A stretch of 64,000 bases of DNA from Pseudothermotoga hypogea DSM 11164 = NBRC 106472 (GTDB lineage Bacteria > Thermotogota > Thermotogae > Thermotogales > DSM-5069). The notes beneath the pieces are model-generated. The model made no database searches and was not told the DNA's origin. It saw only the letters and a list, made by a program, of their open reading frames with translations. A program made the position numbers and the translations under genes. Every line of letters begins with the position of its first letter. Within the stretch, counting starts at the first letter, position 1. Below, piece by piece: positions 19,605 to 28,632 of this stretch. The stretch covers positions 62,001 through 126,000 of the forward strand of contig NZ_CP007141.1 in NCBI RefSeq assembly GCF_000816145.1, written 5' to 3'.

Positions 19605-20669
19605 TCACTGGATCTTCTCCACTTCAGAGACCCTCACCGTCACAGGTGTCTCACGACCAAAGATGGTGACGGCGACCCTGAGCTCTTGTTTGACAGGATC
19701 TATCTCTTTCACAACGCCAGCGAAGTCTTCAAACGGACCGGAGGTTATCTTCACAACGTCTCCTACCTTTATATCCATCTCAACGCGCACAGGTTTCGCT
19801 CTTTCTTCGAACGCTTCGATACCCGCCAGTCTCAGGATCGCTCGAGCTTCACGTTGCTTAAGTTGTAAAGGCTGTCCACCGGACGCGACAAAGTCTATTA
19901 TGCCTGGAACGGTCCTCGCAAACTGCCAAGTATCGTCGTTCATCATCATCTCGACGAATATGTAACCAGGGAACATTCTTTTCTTCTGTGTCTTTGCGAT
20001 CCTTATCTCCTTGCGCGTTCCCATGTCTACAACCTCGACGCGCCCGTCTATGCTGGAGTATATCTTCCTGCCTTCAGCGAGTAATTCACCGTTTCTGACT
20101 TGCTTACCCTTGTAAATCCTGTTTGCATCGTACAGTTCGTATGGGATGTGGTAAACATCTATCTCTCCATTTTCCTGTTGAACTTCAACACGTTTGACTC
20201 GTTCGCTCTCAATCACTTTACCATCTATTTCGCAAATGTACTCTCCATCCTGGGTCAGTGGCATTCCCTGTCTTATACGGGCACCCACCTTGATACCGCT
20301 CACGATTTTGGAACTTTCTGGGATGACGTACGTCTTCGAGTACTTCTTGTCTATAGTTTCGATCGTTATCTTCCTGCAATTCTTCACGGACACTATCGTT
20401 CCGCTGTGCCTTGCGTGGATCGCTGGTTCTTCTGCGAGAAGATCGCCCTTCTTTACATCAGAACCGGTCTTGATATGCAGTTTTGCGTTCGGAGACACTG
20501 AAAACCTTTTCAAGGATTTACCCGTCGCATCTATGATCGTTTCCTCAGGGATAACGATACGGCCGAAAAACCTTTCGTATCCGGCAGATCTTATCTTGGT
20601 CAGCAGATTTTCTTTCGCGCTTTCCTCCTGGCCCGCCATCGTCCTGAGGATATACCAAGCTTTTCGCAT
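19605..20669 (-). CDS. nusG: Transcription factor NusG with large insert domain
   Basis: 354 residues, about twice the usual 180. The NGN domain starts MRKAWYILRTMAGQEESA and resumes at KKRMFPGYIFVEM near residue 232. Between them is an insert of about 180 residues with three repeats of the V-x-x-G-(D/E)-L-L-A-E type, as known for Thermotoga NusG. The C-terminal KOW domain (VGDVVKITSGPFEDFAGVV) would bind ribosomal S10 and Rho. It lies between secE and rplK in the standard order, 5 bases after the secE stop. The insert is discussed as a finding. Confidence 0.96.
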   Translation of the reverse strand: MRKAWYILRTMAGQEESAKENLLTKIRSAGYERFFGRIVIPEETIIDATGKSLKRFSVSPNAKLHIKTGSDVKKGDLLAEEPAIHARHSGTIVSVKNCRKITIETIDKKYSKTYVIPESSKIVSGIKVGARIRQGMPLTQDGEYICEIDGKVIESERVKRVEVQQENGEIDVYHIPYELYDANRIYKGKQVRNGELLAEGRKIYSSIDGRVEVVDMGTRKEIRIAKTQKKRMFPGYIFVEMMMNDDTWQFARTVPGIIDFVASGGQPLQLKQREARAILRLAGIEAFEERAKPVRVEMDIKVGDVVKITSGPFEDFAGVVKEIDPVKQELRVAVTIFGRETPVTVRVSEVEKIQ

Positions 20670-20674
20670 TCACA

Positions 20675-20872
20675 TCACCCAATACCAAGTGCGCGCAGTA
20701 TCGCTCTTATACCTCCGGAGAGAGCCAGATCGAGCAGAAAGAAATAAACCCCCATCACGACGAGGATCAGGATGACAACCGAGGTGGAGACCAACAATTC
20801 CTGTCGGTTGGGCCAGTGAGCCCTTTTCGCTTCTCCCCAGACTTCTCGGAAGAACTTCTTGAGTTTTTCCAC
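20675..20872 (-). CDS. secE: Preprotein translocase subunit SecE
   Basis: 65-residue single-span subunit of the SecYEG channel. An amphipathic N-terminal helix (MEKLKKFFREVWGEAKRAHWPNRQEL, with the conserved W-P) is followed by one transmembrane segment (STSVVILILVVMGVYFFLLDLAL). Immediately upstream of nusG, 5 bases apart, and just after tRNA-Trp. Confidence 0.96.
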   Translation of the reverse strand: MEKLKKFFREVWGEAKRAHWPNRQELLVSTSVVILILVVMGVYFFLLDLALSGGIRAILRALGIG

Positions 20873-20900
20873 GATTATCCCTCCGCGCGGCGCAAAAAAT

Positions 20901-20977
20901 TGGCAGGGCCGGCAGGACTCGAACCTGCAACCGCCGATTTTGGAGACCGGCGCTCTACCCAGTTGAGCTACGGCCCT
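20901..20977 (-). tRNA. tRNA-Trp (CCA anticodon)
   Basis: The acceptor stem AGGGCCG pairs with CGGCCCT at the 3' end, with G discriminator and encoded CCA. The T-arm has GGTTCGAGTCC and the anticodon loop reads CTCCAAA, giving CCA for tryptophan. It sits between rpmG and secE, the usual place for tRNA-Trp in many bacteria. Confidence 0.96.
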
Positions 20978-20980
20978 GCG

Positions 20981-21127
20981 TCATTTGGTTTCAACGTGTT
21001 CCGTGTGTTTATTGCAATTCGGACAATATTTCCTGAGACTCAGTTTTGTCTTCTTGGTGTTGTTCTTCTCCGTGTAATAGTTCTTGTGCCCACAGACAGA
21101 ACACTTCAGGGCTATCTTAATCGTCAT
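20981..21127 (-). CDS. rpmG: Ribosomal protein L33
   Basis: A 48-residue protein read directly from the minus strand: starts MTIKIALKCSVCGHKNYY and ends NCNKHTEHVETK. The two CxxC pairs (CSVC and CPNC) form the zinc-ribbon type of L33. ATG at 21127 with AGAGGTGT upstream. It ends 3 bases before the mature tRNA-Trp 5' end, so message and tRNA must be cut from one transcript. Confidence 0.95.
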   Translation of the reverse strand: MTIKIALKCSVCGHKNYYTEKNNTKKTKLSLRKYCPNCNKHTEHVETK

Positions 21128-21158
21128 CTCTTACACCTCTTTCGATTGAGAAATCAAA

Positions 21159-21245
21159 TGGTGGTGAGGGGAGGATTTGAACCTCCGAAGGCGATCCGCC
21201 AGCGGATTTACAGTCCGCCCCCTTAGGCCACTCGGGCACCTCACC
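21159..21245 (-). tRNA. tRNA-Tyr (GTA anticodon)
   Basis: An 87-base class II tRNA with long variable arm. The acceptor GGTGAGG pairs with CCTCACC, with A discriminator and encoded CCA. The anticodon loop reads CTGTAAA, giving GTA for tyrosine, and the T-loop reads GGTTCAAATCC. Confidence 0.96.
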
Positions 21246-21258
21246 ACCCAGTTTGGGT

Positions 21259-21334
21259 TGGAGCCAGCGAAGGGACTCGAACCCCCAACCTGCTGATTAC
21301 AAGTCAGCCGCTCTGCCGGTTGAGCTACGCTGGC
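21259..21334 (-). tRNA. tRNA-Thr (TGT anticodon)
   Basis: A 76-base tRNA. The acceptor GCCAGCG pairs with CGCTGGC, with U discriminator and encoded CCA. The anticodon loop reads CTTGTAA, giving TGT for threonine. It is the first gene of the operon; the promoter lies a few bases upstream. Confidence 0.96.
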
Positions 21335-21454
21335 CCGTGACCCTGAAAATTATACGCGATAGCGCATCGTGTTGTCAATGATCAACCGCAATGACTAAAA
21401 TACTACAACTTTGCGGCATTTGCCATTAAATGTTCGTTATCTCAGCGTTGCAAT
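21335..21454. other. Intergenic gap between tRNA-Thr and the AOR gene
   Basis: The left third holds the operon promoter. The remainder up to the aldehyde oxidoreductase stop is AT-rich; I see no clear terminator hairpin for the oxidoreductase transcript. Confidence 0.5.
21349..21378 (-). promoter_or_regulatory. Strong sigma-70-type promoter for the tRNA-ribosomal protein-rpoBC operon
   Basis: On the minus strand a perfect TTGACA (21373-21378), an 18-base spacer and a perfect TATAAT (21349-21354). The expected transcription start would be about 7 bases before tRNA-Thr. No other strong promoter is evident down to rpoC, so this site may drive the whole 12.7-kb unit. Confidence 0.88.
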
Positions 21455-23266
21455 TCATTTCAGCCAGGGTCTGAGATCCTCCACCACGAAGTCCAGACCG
21501 AGTTTTCTGAGTGTCTCTTCCGTCGGTATACCACGATCGTCCCAGCCGCGTATTTTGTAATACTCGCTCAGCAGTTCATCGTAACGTTCAGGATCCAGAT
21601 GCTGACCATCCACACCATCTTCAAACCAGCGCTTCGGTGGATAATCCATCTTTCTGTCCCAATCACCTTTGAATTCCCTCACCCAATAGGACCTTACAAG
21701 AGAATAGACTCTGTCTGCGGCTATGTAGATGTCATCGAGCGTGTAATTCTTGCCCACGATACTGCTCAAGATCTTTGCGTACCATTCGAGATCGAGTCCA
21801 AGTTCCACCCATGGGAGTCTGCAAGCTGTGAGCATCTCAAACATACCACCCCTGATCCTCTGCTGTTCAACCACCTTTTTGGCTTTCTCTGGCGAATAGT
21901 TCATCACGTACTCCTTGCCCGACGAATCTTCCATTGGTGTCGAACCGATCTCCCACGCTATGACCCAAGCTTCTTTGTGGTGAGCGCCGATCGCACACGT
22001 TCCATACGCGAGTGCCATGGCCGGGTATATGTAGCAGTTGTAAGCAGAAACCTCCAAGCCCTTGACGTGCATCGCGATCTCCTCGAGTCCGAGTTGTTCG
22101 GCAGCCCTCTTGACGCCCTCGGCCAAAAGGTTGCCCGTTTCACCCTGCCTGAAGACTATTTTCTTCGTCAATTCCAATGCACCTTCGTAATCTCCAAACT
22201 TTGGGGCCTCTTTCAGAGCTCCACGTTCAGCAGCCTCCATCGCAAATCCCAGTACAGCACCCAGAGAGATCGTGTCGACTCCGAACTCGTCGGCCAATCT
22301 GTTTATGTGAGCAACCCTGTTCAGGAAGGCGATTCCTGTGTTTGGGCCGAGCATTCCAACGTTCTCGTAGTCGAGTTCGCTCTCTTTTCCTTCGATGTCC
22401 AGCACCACATTTCCGCAGGCCATGTTGCAGTTTGGACAGCCCCTTCGTGAGATCTTCATCGCTTCCATCGCATATCCATCAACTGTTCTGGCGTACTCGA
22501 ACTTAACCTGCGAGAAATTCCTCGTCGGGAGTGCCCTGTTTTTGTTCGCCCATTCGATGGTGGCCATGGTGCCCTGACGTATCCAGAAGCTGTAAGCAGG
22601 TAGGGTGGGGATGAGCTTAAAAACTTCTCGCGTGTATTTCTCAAAGTTTTCTCTATCCTTCACCTCTACATCTTTTGTACCCCTCACAACTATGGCCTTC
22701 AGTTTCTTACTTCCCATCACCGCGCCGATACCGGGTCTTCCCCCTGCTCTTCCCTCCTGGGATATCACGACCGAGTACTTCACCAGATTCTCTCCAGCCG
22801 GTCCGATGCTCAGAACACCCACGTTCCCGTGAACCTGCTTGAGCCTTTTCTCCGTTTCGAAGGTCGACAGCCCCCAGAGTCCTTCGGCGCTCATTATCTG
22901 AACCACATCGTCGTCAACGTAGAGGTACACGGGTCTGTCCGATGCACCCTCGACGATGATCGCCATGTAACCAGCCTTTCTCAGGTGCATCGAGACCATG
23001 GTCCCAATGTTACCATCGCCGTAACCACCGGTGAGAGGGCTTTTCGCCGCGACCACGAGTTTTCCACCGCTCGGAGTCCTCAATCCGTTGAAAGGGCCTG
23101 CCGCGATGATCAGTTTGTTGTCCGGTGAGAGGGGATCTACACCCTTAACCTCGTCCCAGAGAATTTTGGCCGCAAGTCCGCGCGCTCCTATGAATTGGTC
23201 CAGGATTTTTTCATCGATGGGTTCTTTACTGATTTTCTTGGTCGTTAAGTTGACCCGCAGTATCAT
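21455..23266 (-). CDS. aor: Tungsten-containing aldehyde:ferredoxin oxidoreductase
   Basis: 603 residues, the usual length for the AOR family, which oxidises aldehydes to acids with ferredoxin as acceptor. The N-terminal domain binds the tungsto-bispterin ([22 protein letters not shown] and [23 protein letters not shown]). The 4Fe-4S ligands are CPNCNMAC plus a later cysteine in [11 protein letters not shown]. It is a single gene with no ferredoxin partner or MoaD/pterin genes nearby. It is divergent from glyQ, whose promoter its own promoter overlaps. The natural aldehyde cannot be told from sequence. Confidence 0.93.
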   Translation of the reverse strand: MILRVNLTTKKISKEPIDEKILDQFIGARGLAAKILWDEVKGVDPLSPDNKLIIAAGPFNGLRTPSGGKLVVAAKSPLTGGYGDGNIGTMVSMHLRKAGYMAIIVEGASDRPVYLYVDDDVVQIMSAEGLWGLSTFETEKRLKQVHGNVGVLSIGPAGENLVKYSVVISQEGRAGGRPGIGAVMGSKKLKAIVVRGTKDVEVKDRENFEKYTREVFKLIPTLPAYSFWIRQGTMATIEWANKNRALPTRNFSQVKFEYARTVDGYAMEAMKISRRGCPNCNMACGNVVLDIEGKESELDYENVGMLGPNTGIAFLNRVAHINRLADEFGVDTISLGAVLGFAMEAAERGALKEAPKFGDYEGALELTKKIVFRQGETGNLLAEGVKRAAEQLGLEEIAMHVKGLEVSAYNCYIYPAMALAYGTCAIGAHHKEAWVIAWEIGSTPMEDSSGKEYVMNYSPEKAKKVVEQQRIRGGMFEMLTACRLPWVELGLDLEWYAKILSSIVGKNYTLDDIYIAADRVYSLVRSYWVREFKGDWDRKMDYPPKRWFEDGVDGQHLDPERYDELLSEYYKIRGWDDRGIPTEETLRKLGLDFVVEDLRPWLK

Positions 23267-23302
23267 CCGCTTCGCCCCCTTGTTAATTTTTTCGCGTGAT
23301 TA

Positions 23303-23311
23303 TTCTACCAC
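23303..23311 (-). promoter_or_regulatory. Extended -10 promoter of the AOR gene
   Basis: TGGTAGAAT on the minus strand is an extended -10 element (TG-n-TAGAAT), about 37 bases before the AOR ATG. No good -35 is visible. The same motif occurs before the gene ending at 44740. Confidence 0.55.
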
Positions 23312-23321
23312 ACGCTCGCTT

Positions 23322-23327
23322 ATAATC
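23322..23327 (+). promoter_or_regulatory. -10 element of the glyQS operon
   Basis: Perfect TATAAT, 18 bases upstream of the glyQ start region with a GGAGGTG ribosome site between. No clear -35. It lies only 10 bases from the oppositely directed AOR -10, so the two promoters overlap. Confidence 0.55.
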
Positions 23328-23344
23328 GAAGCAGTGGAGGTGAC

Positions 23345-24187
23345 ATGTTGTATCTGCAGGATGTGATCGCCAAACTTAACGAATACTGGGCTTCGCTCGG
23401 TTGCATGATCGATCAACCTTACGATCTGGAAGTCGGAGCGGGCACGTTCCATCCTTCCACCTTTTTCGGATGCCTCCGGGAAGGTGAATGGAAGGTTGCG
23501 TTTGTCCAGCCGAGTCGCCGCCCAACGGACGGAAGGTACGGTGAAAATCCCAACAGGTTGCAGAGATACTTTCAGTACCAGGTGATCATCAAGCCCTCTC
23601 CGGACAACGCACAGAAGGTTTATCTGGACTCTCTGTCCGCGTTGGGCATCGATCTGAAGAAACACGACGTTCGGTTCATCGAAGATAACTGGGAATCACC
23701 CACCCTCGGCGCCTGGGGCGTAGGATGGGAAGTGTGGCTCGATGGTATGGAGATCACGCAATTTACTTACTTTCAACAGATCGGAGGGATTGTTCTCAAA
23801 TCGATCCCGCTCGAGATCACTTACGGCCTGGAGAGAATTGCGATGTATCTGCAAGGTAAGAGCAACATCTTTGAGGTCATGTGGAACGAGAAGCTGTCTT
23901 ATGGCGAGCTCTACAGAGAGAACGAGAAACAGTTTTCGAAATACAACTTCGAAACGGCCAGTGTTGAAAAACTCTTCACTTTGTACGACATTTTCGCTTC
24001 AGAGTTCGAGTCTCAGATAAAAGCTGGATGCTATCTGGTCGCGTACGACTACATGGCGAAATGTTCACATGTCTTCAACCTTCTGGATGCGAGGAACGCG
24101 TTCAGCGTCACTCAACGACAGGACTTCATAAGATCCATAAGGTCGATGGCCAGACGTTGCGCCGAGGCTTTCAGAGGAGGGAAGTGA
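23345..24187 (+). CDS. glyQ: Glycyl-tRNA synthetase alpha subunit
   Basis: 280-residue class II catalytic subunit of the alpha2-beta2 enzyme. Conserved stretches include [45 protein letters not shown] and [13 protein letters not shown] with GGAGGTG upstream. The leader is too short for a T-box. The stop is directly followed by the glyS ATG. Confidence 0.97.
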   Translation: MLYLQDVIAKLNEYWASLGCMIDQPYDLEVGAGTFHPSTFFGCLREGEWKVAFVQPSRRPTDGRYGENPNRLQRYFQYQVIIKPSPDNAQKVYLDSLSALGIDLKKHDVRFIEDNWESPTLGAWGVGWEVWLDGMEITQFTYFQQIGGIVLKSIPLEITYGLERIAMYLQGKSNIFEVMWNEKLSYGELYRENEKQFSKYNFETASVEKLFTLYDIFASEFESQIKAGCYLVAYDYMAKCSHVFNLLDARNAFSVTQRQDFIRSIRSMARRCAEAFRGGK

Positions 24188-26203
24188 ATGAACAACTGGG
24201 TCTTGCTCGAACTTGGTGTTGAGGAACTGCCCGCGAGCGAAATGGACTCGATAAAGGAACAGCTCCAAGTTCTGGTGCCGAATTTGTTCAGTGAAGCTCG
24301 CATCTCTTTTGGTTCCTGCGAAGTGTTCATAACGAACCGAAGAATCGCGGTGCGGTTGCAGAATGTTTCAGACAGGCAAGAGGATGTCGTGCTCGAAAAG
24401 CGTGGACCTTCCGAAAGAGTGGCTTTTTCTGACGGTCAGCCCACGAAGGCTCTGCTCGGGTTTCTATCATCCAACGGAGCCACCCTGGAGGATGTTTTCG
24501 TGAAAGATGGGTACGTTCACATCAAAAAACTCGTGGAAGGTAAAAATGTTTGCGAAGTGGTTCCAGAAACGCTTGTCAAAGTCATCACGAACTTGAAGTT
24601 TGCCAGACCAATGCGCTGGGCAAATGGTGATTTCGAGTTCGTGAGACCTGTGAAGTGGGTACTCGCGTTGTTGAACGACGAGGTCATACCGCTGAGGATA
24701 TTCGATAAAAATTCTGATCGATACACCATGTCTCATCCATACCTTGAAAAATGGATCGCGATGCGTCATCCGAAGGACTACGTTCAAGTCCTCGAAGAGA
24801 ATCTGGTCATCGTCGATGAAACGGCAAGAAGACAGTTCATCGTAGAACAGCTGACAGAGATAGAAAGAGCTTACGGTTTGGTGTGTGAGAAAGATCCGCT
24901 TCTTATTGAGAAGATCTGCAAGATTGCCGAATGGCCGCAAGCGATCGTTGGTAAGTTCGACGAGAATTATTTGAAGCTTCCTCAGGAACTCATAACCGTA
25001 ACGGTCAAGCACCATCTCAGTGCCTTTTCGACGAGCAGGGCTGGCAGTCTCACGTGTCACTTCGTTGCGTTCATCGACAGACCAAGGGATGACTTCTCCA
25101 TCATTGTGAGAGGTTACGAGAGCGTCGTGAACGCGAGGTTGGAAGACGCAAGGTATTATTTCGAGATAGACAGGAGAAAAAGGTTGGAAGAGTTCAACGA
25201 AAACTTGAAGCGAATGGTTTTTCAGAAGGAACTGGGTAGCCTTTACGACAAAGTGGTTCGAACGCAACAACTCGTTCAGTACATGGTTGAAAAGCTCTCC
25301 AAGGAATCGATGAAAGACAAGGCCATGCGTGCCGCCTTTCTGAGTAAAGCCGACATCGCAACGCACGTCGTGTACGAATTTCCAGAGCTTCAAGGTGTGA
25401 TCGGGAGAATCTACGCACTTCTCGACGGTGAGGATGAATCCGTGGCACTCGCGCTCGAGGATCAATACTCACAGGAACCTGAGAGCGAGCTTGGCGCGCT
25501 GATAGGCGCTTGTGACAGGATAGACACGATCGTGGGCAACATCGCGGTGGGCAACCTGCCGAGCGGCTCGAAGGACCCATACGGTCTGAGAACCAAAGCC
25601 GACACTATCTATTGGTCCGTCGTTCGTTACGGATGGGACGTCGACCTTGTCGAGCTCTTGCTGACGGCGAAAAAGCTTTTGAACATCGATTTCGATGTTG
25701 ATAAACTCTTTGAGTTCATGAGCTCACGTTTCTACGCATTTTTGCTTTCTCAGCGTTTCTCGTTCGACATAGCTCGCGCCGTGAACCATCTCTGGTCAAG
25801 ACCTTTGCGTGGTTATCTTGCGGCTCAAGCTCTGACAAAGGCATGTCAGAGTGAGGACTTCAACAATGTTGCCATAGGTTTCGAAAGGGTACACAACATA
25901 ACCAAGAATCATTCTGACAGGCATTTCGACGGCGCTCTGTTCGAAGAAGACGCAGAGATAGAACTGCTGAACCAGTTCGTATCCGTGAAACCAAAAGTGA
26001 TAGAAAGTGTTTTGAAACTCAATTACGAAGAGGCAATAAGACATCTGTCTTCTTTGAAACCATACATAGACAGATACTTCGACGAAGTGTTCGTCATGGT
26101 CGACAGAGAAGACATAAGACAGAACAGGCTCGGTTTTCTCAAAAACATAGACGAGCTGTTCATGCTCGTCGGAGATTTGACGCAGCTGATACGAAGAGAC
26201 TAA
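24188..26203 (+). CDS. glyS: Glycyl-tRNA synthetase beta subunit
   Basis: 671-residue tRNA-binding subunit. It starts with the typical LLELGVEELPASEM and contains KRMRWA-like KFARPMRWANGDFEFVRPVKWVLALL and the HD-like region DPYGLRTKAD with the family. Starts on the base after the glyQ stop and ends 3 bases from the convergent guaB stop, so the two transcripts overlap. Confidence 0.97.
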   Translation: MNNWVLLELGVEELPASEMDSIKEQLQVLVPNLFSEARISFGSCEVFITNRRIAVRLQNVSDRQEDVVLEKRGPSERVAFSDGQPTKALLGFLSSNGATLEDVFVKDGYVHIKKLVEGKNVCEVVPETLVKVITNLKFARPMRWANGDFEFVRPVKWVLALLNDEVIPLRIFDKNSDRYTMSHPYLEKWIAMRHPKDYVQVLEENLVIVDETARRQFIVEQLTEIERAYGLVCEKDPLLIEKICKIAEWPQAIVGKFDENYLKLPQELITVTVKHHLSAFSTSRAGSLTCHFVAFIDRPRDDFSIIVRGYESVVNARLEDARYYFEIDRRKRLEEFNENLKRMVFQKELGSLYDKVVRTQQLVQYMVEKLSKESMKDKAMRAAFLSKADIATHVVYEFPELQGVIGRIYALLDGEDESVALALEDQYSQEPESELGALIGACDRIDTIVGNIAVGNLPSGSKDPYGLRTKADTIYWSVVRYGWDVDLVELLLTAKKLLNIDFDVDKLFEFMSSRFYAFLLSQRFSFDIARAVNHLWSRPLRGYLAAQALTKACQSEDFNNVAIGFERVHNITKNHSDRHFDGALFEEDAEIELLNQFVSVKPKVIESVLKLNYEEAIRHLSSLKPYIDRYFDEVFVMVDREDIRQNRLGFLKNIDELFMLVGDLTQLIRRD

Positions 26204-26206
26204 GCT

Positions 26207-27670
26207 TCATTCCTGCGGAGAAGAGGTCCAGTAGTTCGAAGCCTCCCTCGTGATTATTATGTCGTGGGGGTGACTCTCTCTGAGACCCGCGAGCGTTACC
26301 CTCACGAATTTTGCTTTCCTCCTGAGCTCGTCAAGATTCCGAGCCCCCACATAACCCATTCCGGCCCTCAGCCCTCCGACCAGCTGGTCGACCACGTCCT
26401 TGACCGTACCTTTGTATGGGACCATGCCTTCGACACCCTCAGGCACGAACTTCGCGTTCTCGTTTTGAAAGTATCTGTCGGCACTTCCTCTTCTCATCGC
26501 AGACTCGCTTCCCATGCCACGATAGGCTTTGTACTTTCGACCTTGATAGAGGATCGTTTCTCCCGGTGCCTCCTCTGTTCCTGCGAAGATGCTACCGATC
26601 ATTACGGAATCCGCACCCGCAGCAAGAGCCTTGACGATGTCACCGGAGTATCTGATACCGCCGTCAGCAATGAGCGTAACGTGAAGTTCTCGTGCCATCC
26701 TTGCGCACTCCACGATGGCTGAGAACTGGGGTACGCCCACACCAGCGACAACGCGAGTTGTACAGATCGAGCCTGGACCAACTCCCACTTTAACGCCGTC
26801 GGCACCAGCTTCAACCAGAGCTTTGACACCTTCCGCTGTCGCAACATTGCCTGCCACCACTGGCAGGTTTGGAAAATTCTGTTTTACCTTCTTCACGGTC
26901 TCGATAACCCTCTTCGAGTGACCATGAGCTGTGTCTATTACGATGAAGTCAACCTGCGCATCCCTCAGGGCTTGAACTCTCGCGAGTACGTCCTCCCCTG
27001 TTCCAACCGCTGCCCCGACTATGAGTCTTCCTTTGCCGTCACGAGCTGCGTGAGGATGTTCGATCACACTCATTATGTCTTTGATCGTTATGATCCCCAC
27101 CAGTCTGTCGCCATCGTCCACGAGGGGAAGCTTCTCAATCCTGTGCTTGTGGAGGATCTGTTTCGCCTCCTCCAAAGTGACGTTCGGTCGGGCCACGATG
27201 AGTTTGGAGCGCGGTGTCATCAGGAGTTTGACGGGTTTGGACAAGTTCTTCTCAAACCTGATGTCTCTGTTCGTTATTAGGCCGAGCAACTTTGCCTGTT
27301 CGTCCACCACGGGTAAACCACCTATCTTGTACATCGACATCAATTTCAATGCTTGTTCAACAGTTTCTTCTGGGCCTATGGTGATTGGATCGTATATGAC
27401 CCCGTTTTCTGCTCTCTTCACGATGCTGACTTGGTGCGCCTGCTCCTCTATGGACATGTTCCTGTGTATGACTCCAACCCCACCTTCCCGTGCCAGCGCT
27501 TTGGCCAGTGCGGCCTCCGTTACGGTGTCCATGGCTGCGCTGACCAGCGGTATGTTTATCCAGATGTCTTTGACGAGCCTGGTCCTCACGTCGGTTTGCG
27601 AAGGCAAAACCTCGCTGTACTGCGGAACCAAAAGAACATCATCAAATGTGAGTGCCTCTTCGTACTTCAA
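26207..27670 (-). CDS. guaB: Inosine-5'-monophosphate dehydrogenase
   Basis: 487-residue enzyme for the NAD-dependent step from IMP to XMP in GTP synthesis. It begins [20 protein letters not shown] at TTG 27670, with GGAGGTG 5 bases upstream; the open frame continues far upstream but contains no plausible start. Two CBS domains fall between about residues 90 and 200. The catalytic cysteine is in [15 protein letters not shown] and the flap is in [19 protein letters not shown]. Convergent with glyS and divergent from the acylphosphatase gene. Confidence 0.95.
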   Translation of the reverse strand: MKYEEALTFDDVLLVPQYSEVLPSQTDVRTRLVKDIWINIPLVSAAMDTVTEAALAKALAREGGVGVIHRNMSIEEQAHQVSIVKRAENGVIYDPITIGPEETVEQALKLMSMYKIGGLPVVDEQAKLLGLITNRDIRFEKNLSKPVKLLMTPRSKLIVARPNVTLEEAKQILHKHRIEKLPLVDDGDRLVGIITIKDIMSVIEHPHAARDGKGRLIVGAAVGTGEDVLARVQALRDAQVDFIVIDTAHGHSKRVIETVKKVKQNFPNLPVVAGNVATAEGVKALVEAGADGVKVGVGPGSICTTRVVAGVGVPQFSAIVECARMARELHVTLIADGGIRYSGDIVKALAAGADSVMIGSIFAGTEEAPGETILYQGRKYKAYRGMGSESAMRRGSADRYFQNENAKFVPEGVEGMVPYKGTVKDVVDQLVGGLRAGMGYVGARNLDELRRKAKFVRVTLAGLRESHPHDIIITREASNYWTSSPQE

Positions 27671-27704
27671 GAGTACACCTCCTTCTGGTATGATGTTTTT
27701 TAGA

Positions 27705-27710
27705 ATTATA
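27705..27710 (-). promoter_or_regulatory. -10 element of guaB
   Basis: Perfect TATAAT on the minus strand, 34 bases before the guaB TTG start. No clear -35. Confidence 0.5.
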
Positions 27711-27715
27711 GCATC

Positions 27716-27724
27716 TGTTATAAC
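27716..27724 (+). promoter_or_regulatory. Extended -10 of the acylphosphatase-tmk operon
   Basis: TGTTATAAC, an extended -10 (TG-n-TATAAC) about 28 bases before the TTG start. It lies back to back with the guaB -10, so the divergent promoters share their upstream DNA. Confidence 0.5.
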
Positions 27725-27751
27725 TCTGGTGTGGGAAGAAGGGGTGAAAGT

Positions 27752-28021
27752 TTGAAGGCAGTCTTTGTGAAGGTCTTTGGACACGTTCAGGGGGTTGGCT
27801 TCAGATATTTCACCTACAGAGTTGCGAAGAGGTTGAACGTGACAGGTTACGTGAGGAACGCTGAAGATGGTACGGTAGAAATTCACGCCGAGGGAGAAGA
27901 AAAAATTCTGGAACGTTTCTTGGATGAAGTCAGTAGAGGACCAACCATGGCCATCGTCACGGACGTCCGTGTGGAAGAAGTACCGGTTCAAGGATTCAGA
28001 AGCTTTGATATAGTGCACTGA
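27752..28021 (+). CDS. acyP: Acylphosphatase
   Basis: 89-residue enzyme hydrolysing acyl phosphates. The phosphate-binding motif [16 protein letters not shown] contains the catalytic Arg, and [17 protein letters not shown] contains the catalytic Asn. The start is TTG 27752 with GGGGTG upstream rather than GTG 27731. First gene of a plus-strand run with tmk 10 bases downstream. Confidence 0.93.
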   Translation: MKAVFVKVFGHVQGVGFRYFTYRVAKRLNVTGYVRNAEDGTVEIHAEGEEKILERFLDEVSRGPTMAIVTDVRVEEVPVQGFRSFDIVH

Positions 28022-28031
28022 GGTGGTATAG

Positions 28032-28631
28032 ATGTTCATCAGCTTCGAAGGTATCGATGGGAGTGGGAAAGGAACGCAGGTTGAACTGTTCCTCGATTAT
28101 CTGGAAAGGAACGGCGTAGACTTCGTTTACGTTAGAGAGCCCGGTGGAACACCCATCGGAGAGCTGATCAGAAACATCCTGCTGTCTTCGCAAAACATGA
28201 TCTCAAAAACAGAACTGCTCTTGTTCCTGGCAAGCCGTGCTCAACTGGTTGAAACCGTGATAAAGCCGGCCCTGGCGCAGAACAAGACAATCGTCGCCGA
28301 CAGGTTCGCTGACTCAAGTGTTGCGTATCAGGGTTTTGCAAGAGGACTGGGTGTTGAGACTGTTAAGCGATTGAACGATTTTGCAACGGGTGGACTGAAA
28401 CCCGATCTGACATTCTATATAGATGTTCCCGTAGCGGTGGCTTTGTCGCGAAAGAAACATTTCGACAGGATCGAGTCCGAGGGTGAAGAGTTCCTGAACA
28501 AAGTCAGGCAGGGGTATTTGGAACTTCTGAAAGATGAGCCTGAAAGATTTGTTCTCATCAACGGGATTGCCGACGAGTTGACCGTGCATCGATTCATCGT
28601 CGAGGAGTTCGAGAAGAGGAGGAAGAAATGA
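28032..28631 (+). CDS. tmk: Thymidylate kinase
   Basis: 199 residues. The P-loop is [12 protein letters not shown], the substrate motif is [10 protein letters not shown] and the DR(F/Y) motif is [14 protein letters not shown]. The LID ([14 protein letters not shown]) lacks a basic run like that of E. coli, and the P-loop has no arginine. It makes dTDP from dTMP. ATG preceded by GAGGTGG. One base separates its stop from the permease start. Confidence 0.96.
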   Translation: MFISFEGIDGSGKGTQVELFLDYLERNGVDFVYVREPGGTPIGELIRNILLSSQNMISKTELLLFLASRAQLVETVIKPALAQNKTIVADRFADSSVAYQGFARGLGVETVKRLNDFATGGLKPDLTFYIDVPVAVALSRKKHFDRIESEGEEFLNKVRQGYLELLKDEPERFVLINGIADELTVHRFIVEEFEKRRKK

Positions 28632-28632
28632 A

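Noticed and set aside
21599-22450. 283-codon plus-strand frame
   Set aside because: Antisense to the aldehyde oxidoreductase gene, with no start signal.
23267-23344. T-box leader for glyQS
   Set aside because: Only 78 bases are available and no specifier or T-box sequence (TGGnACCGCG) is present.
24467-25465. 332-codon minus-strand frame
   Set aside because: Antisense to glyS, which is clearly real; sequence is histidine/phenylalanine-rich and typical of a shadow.
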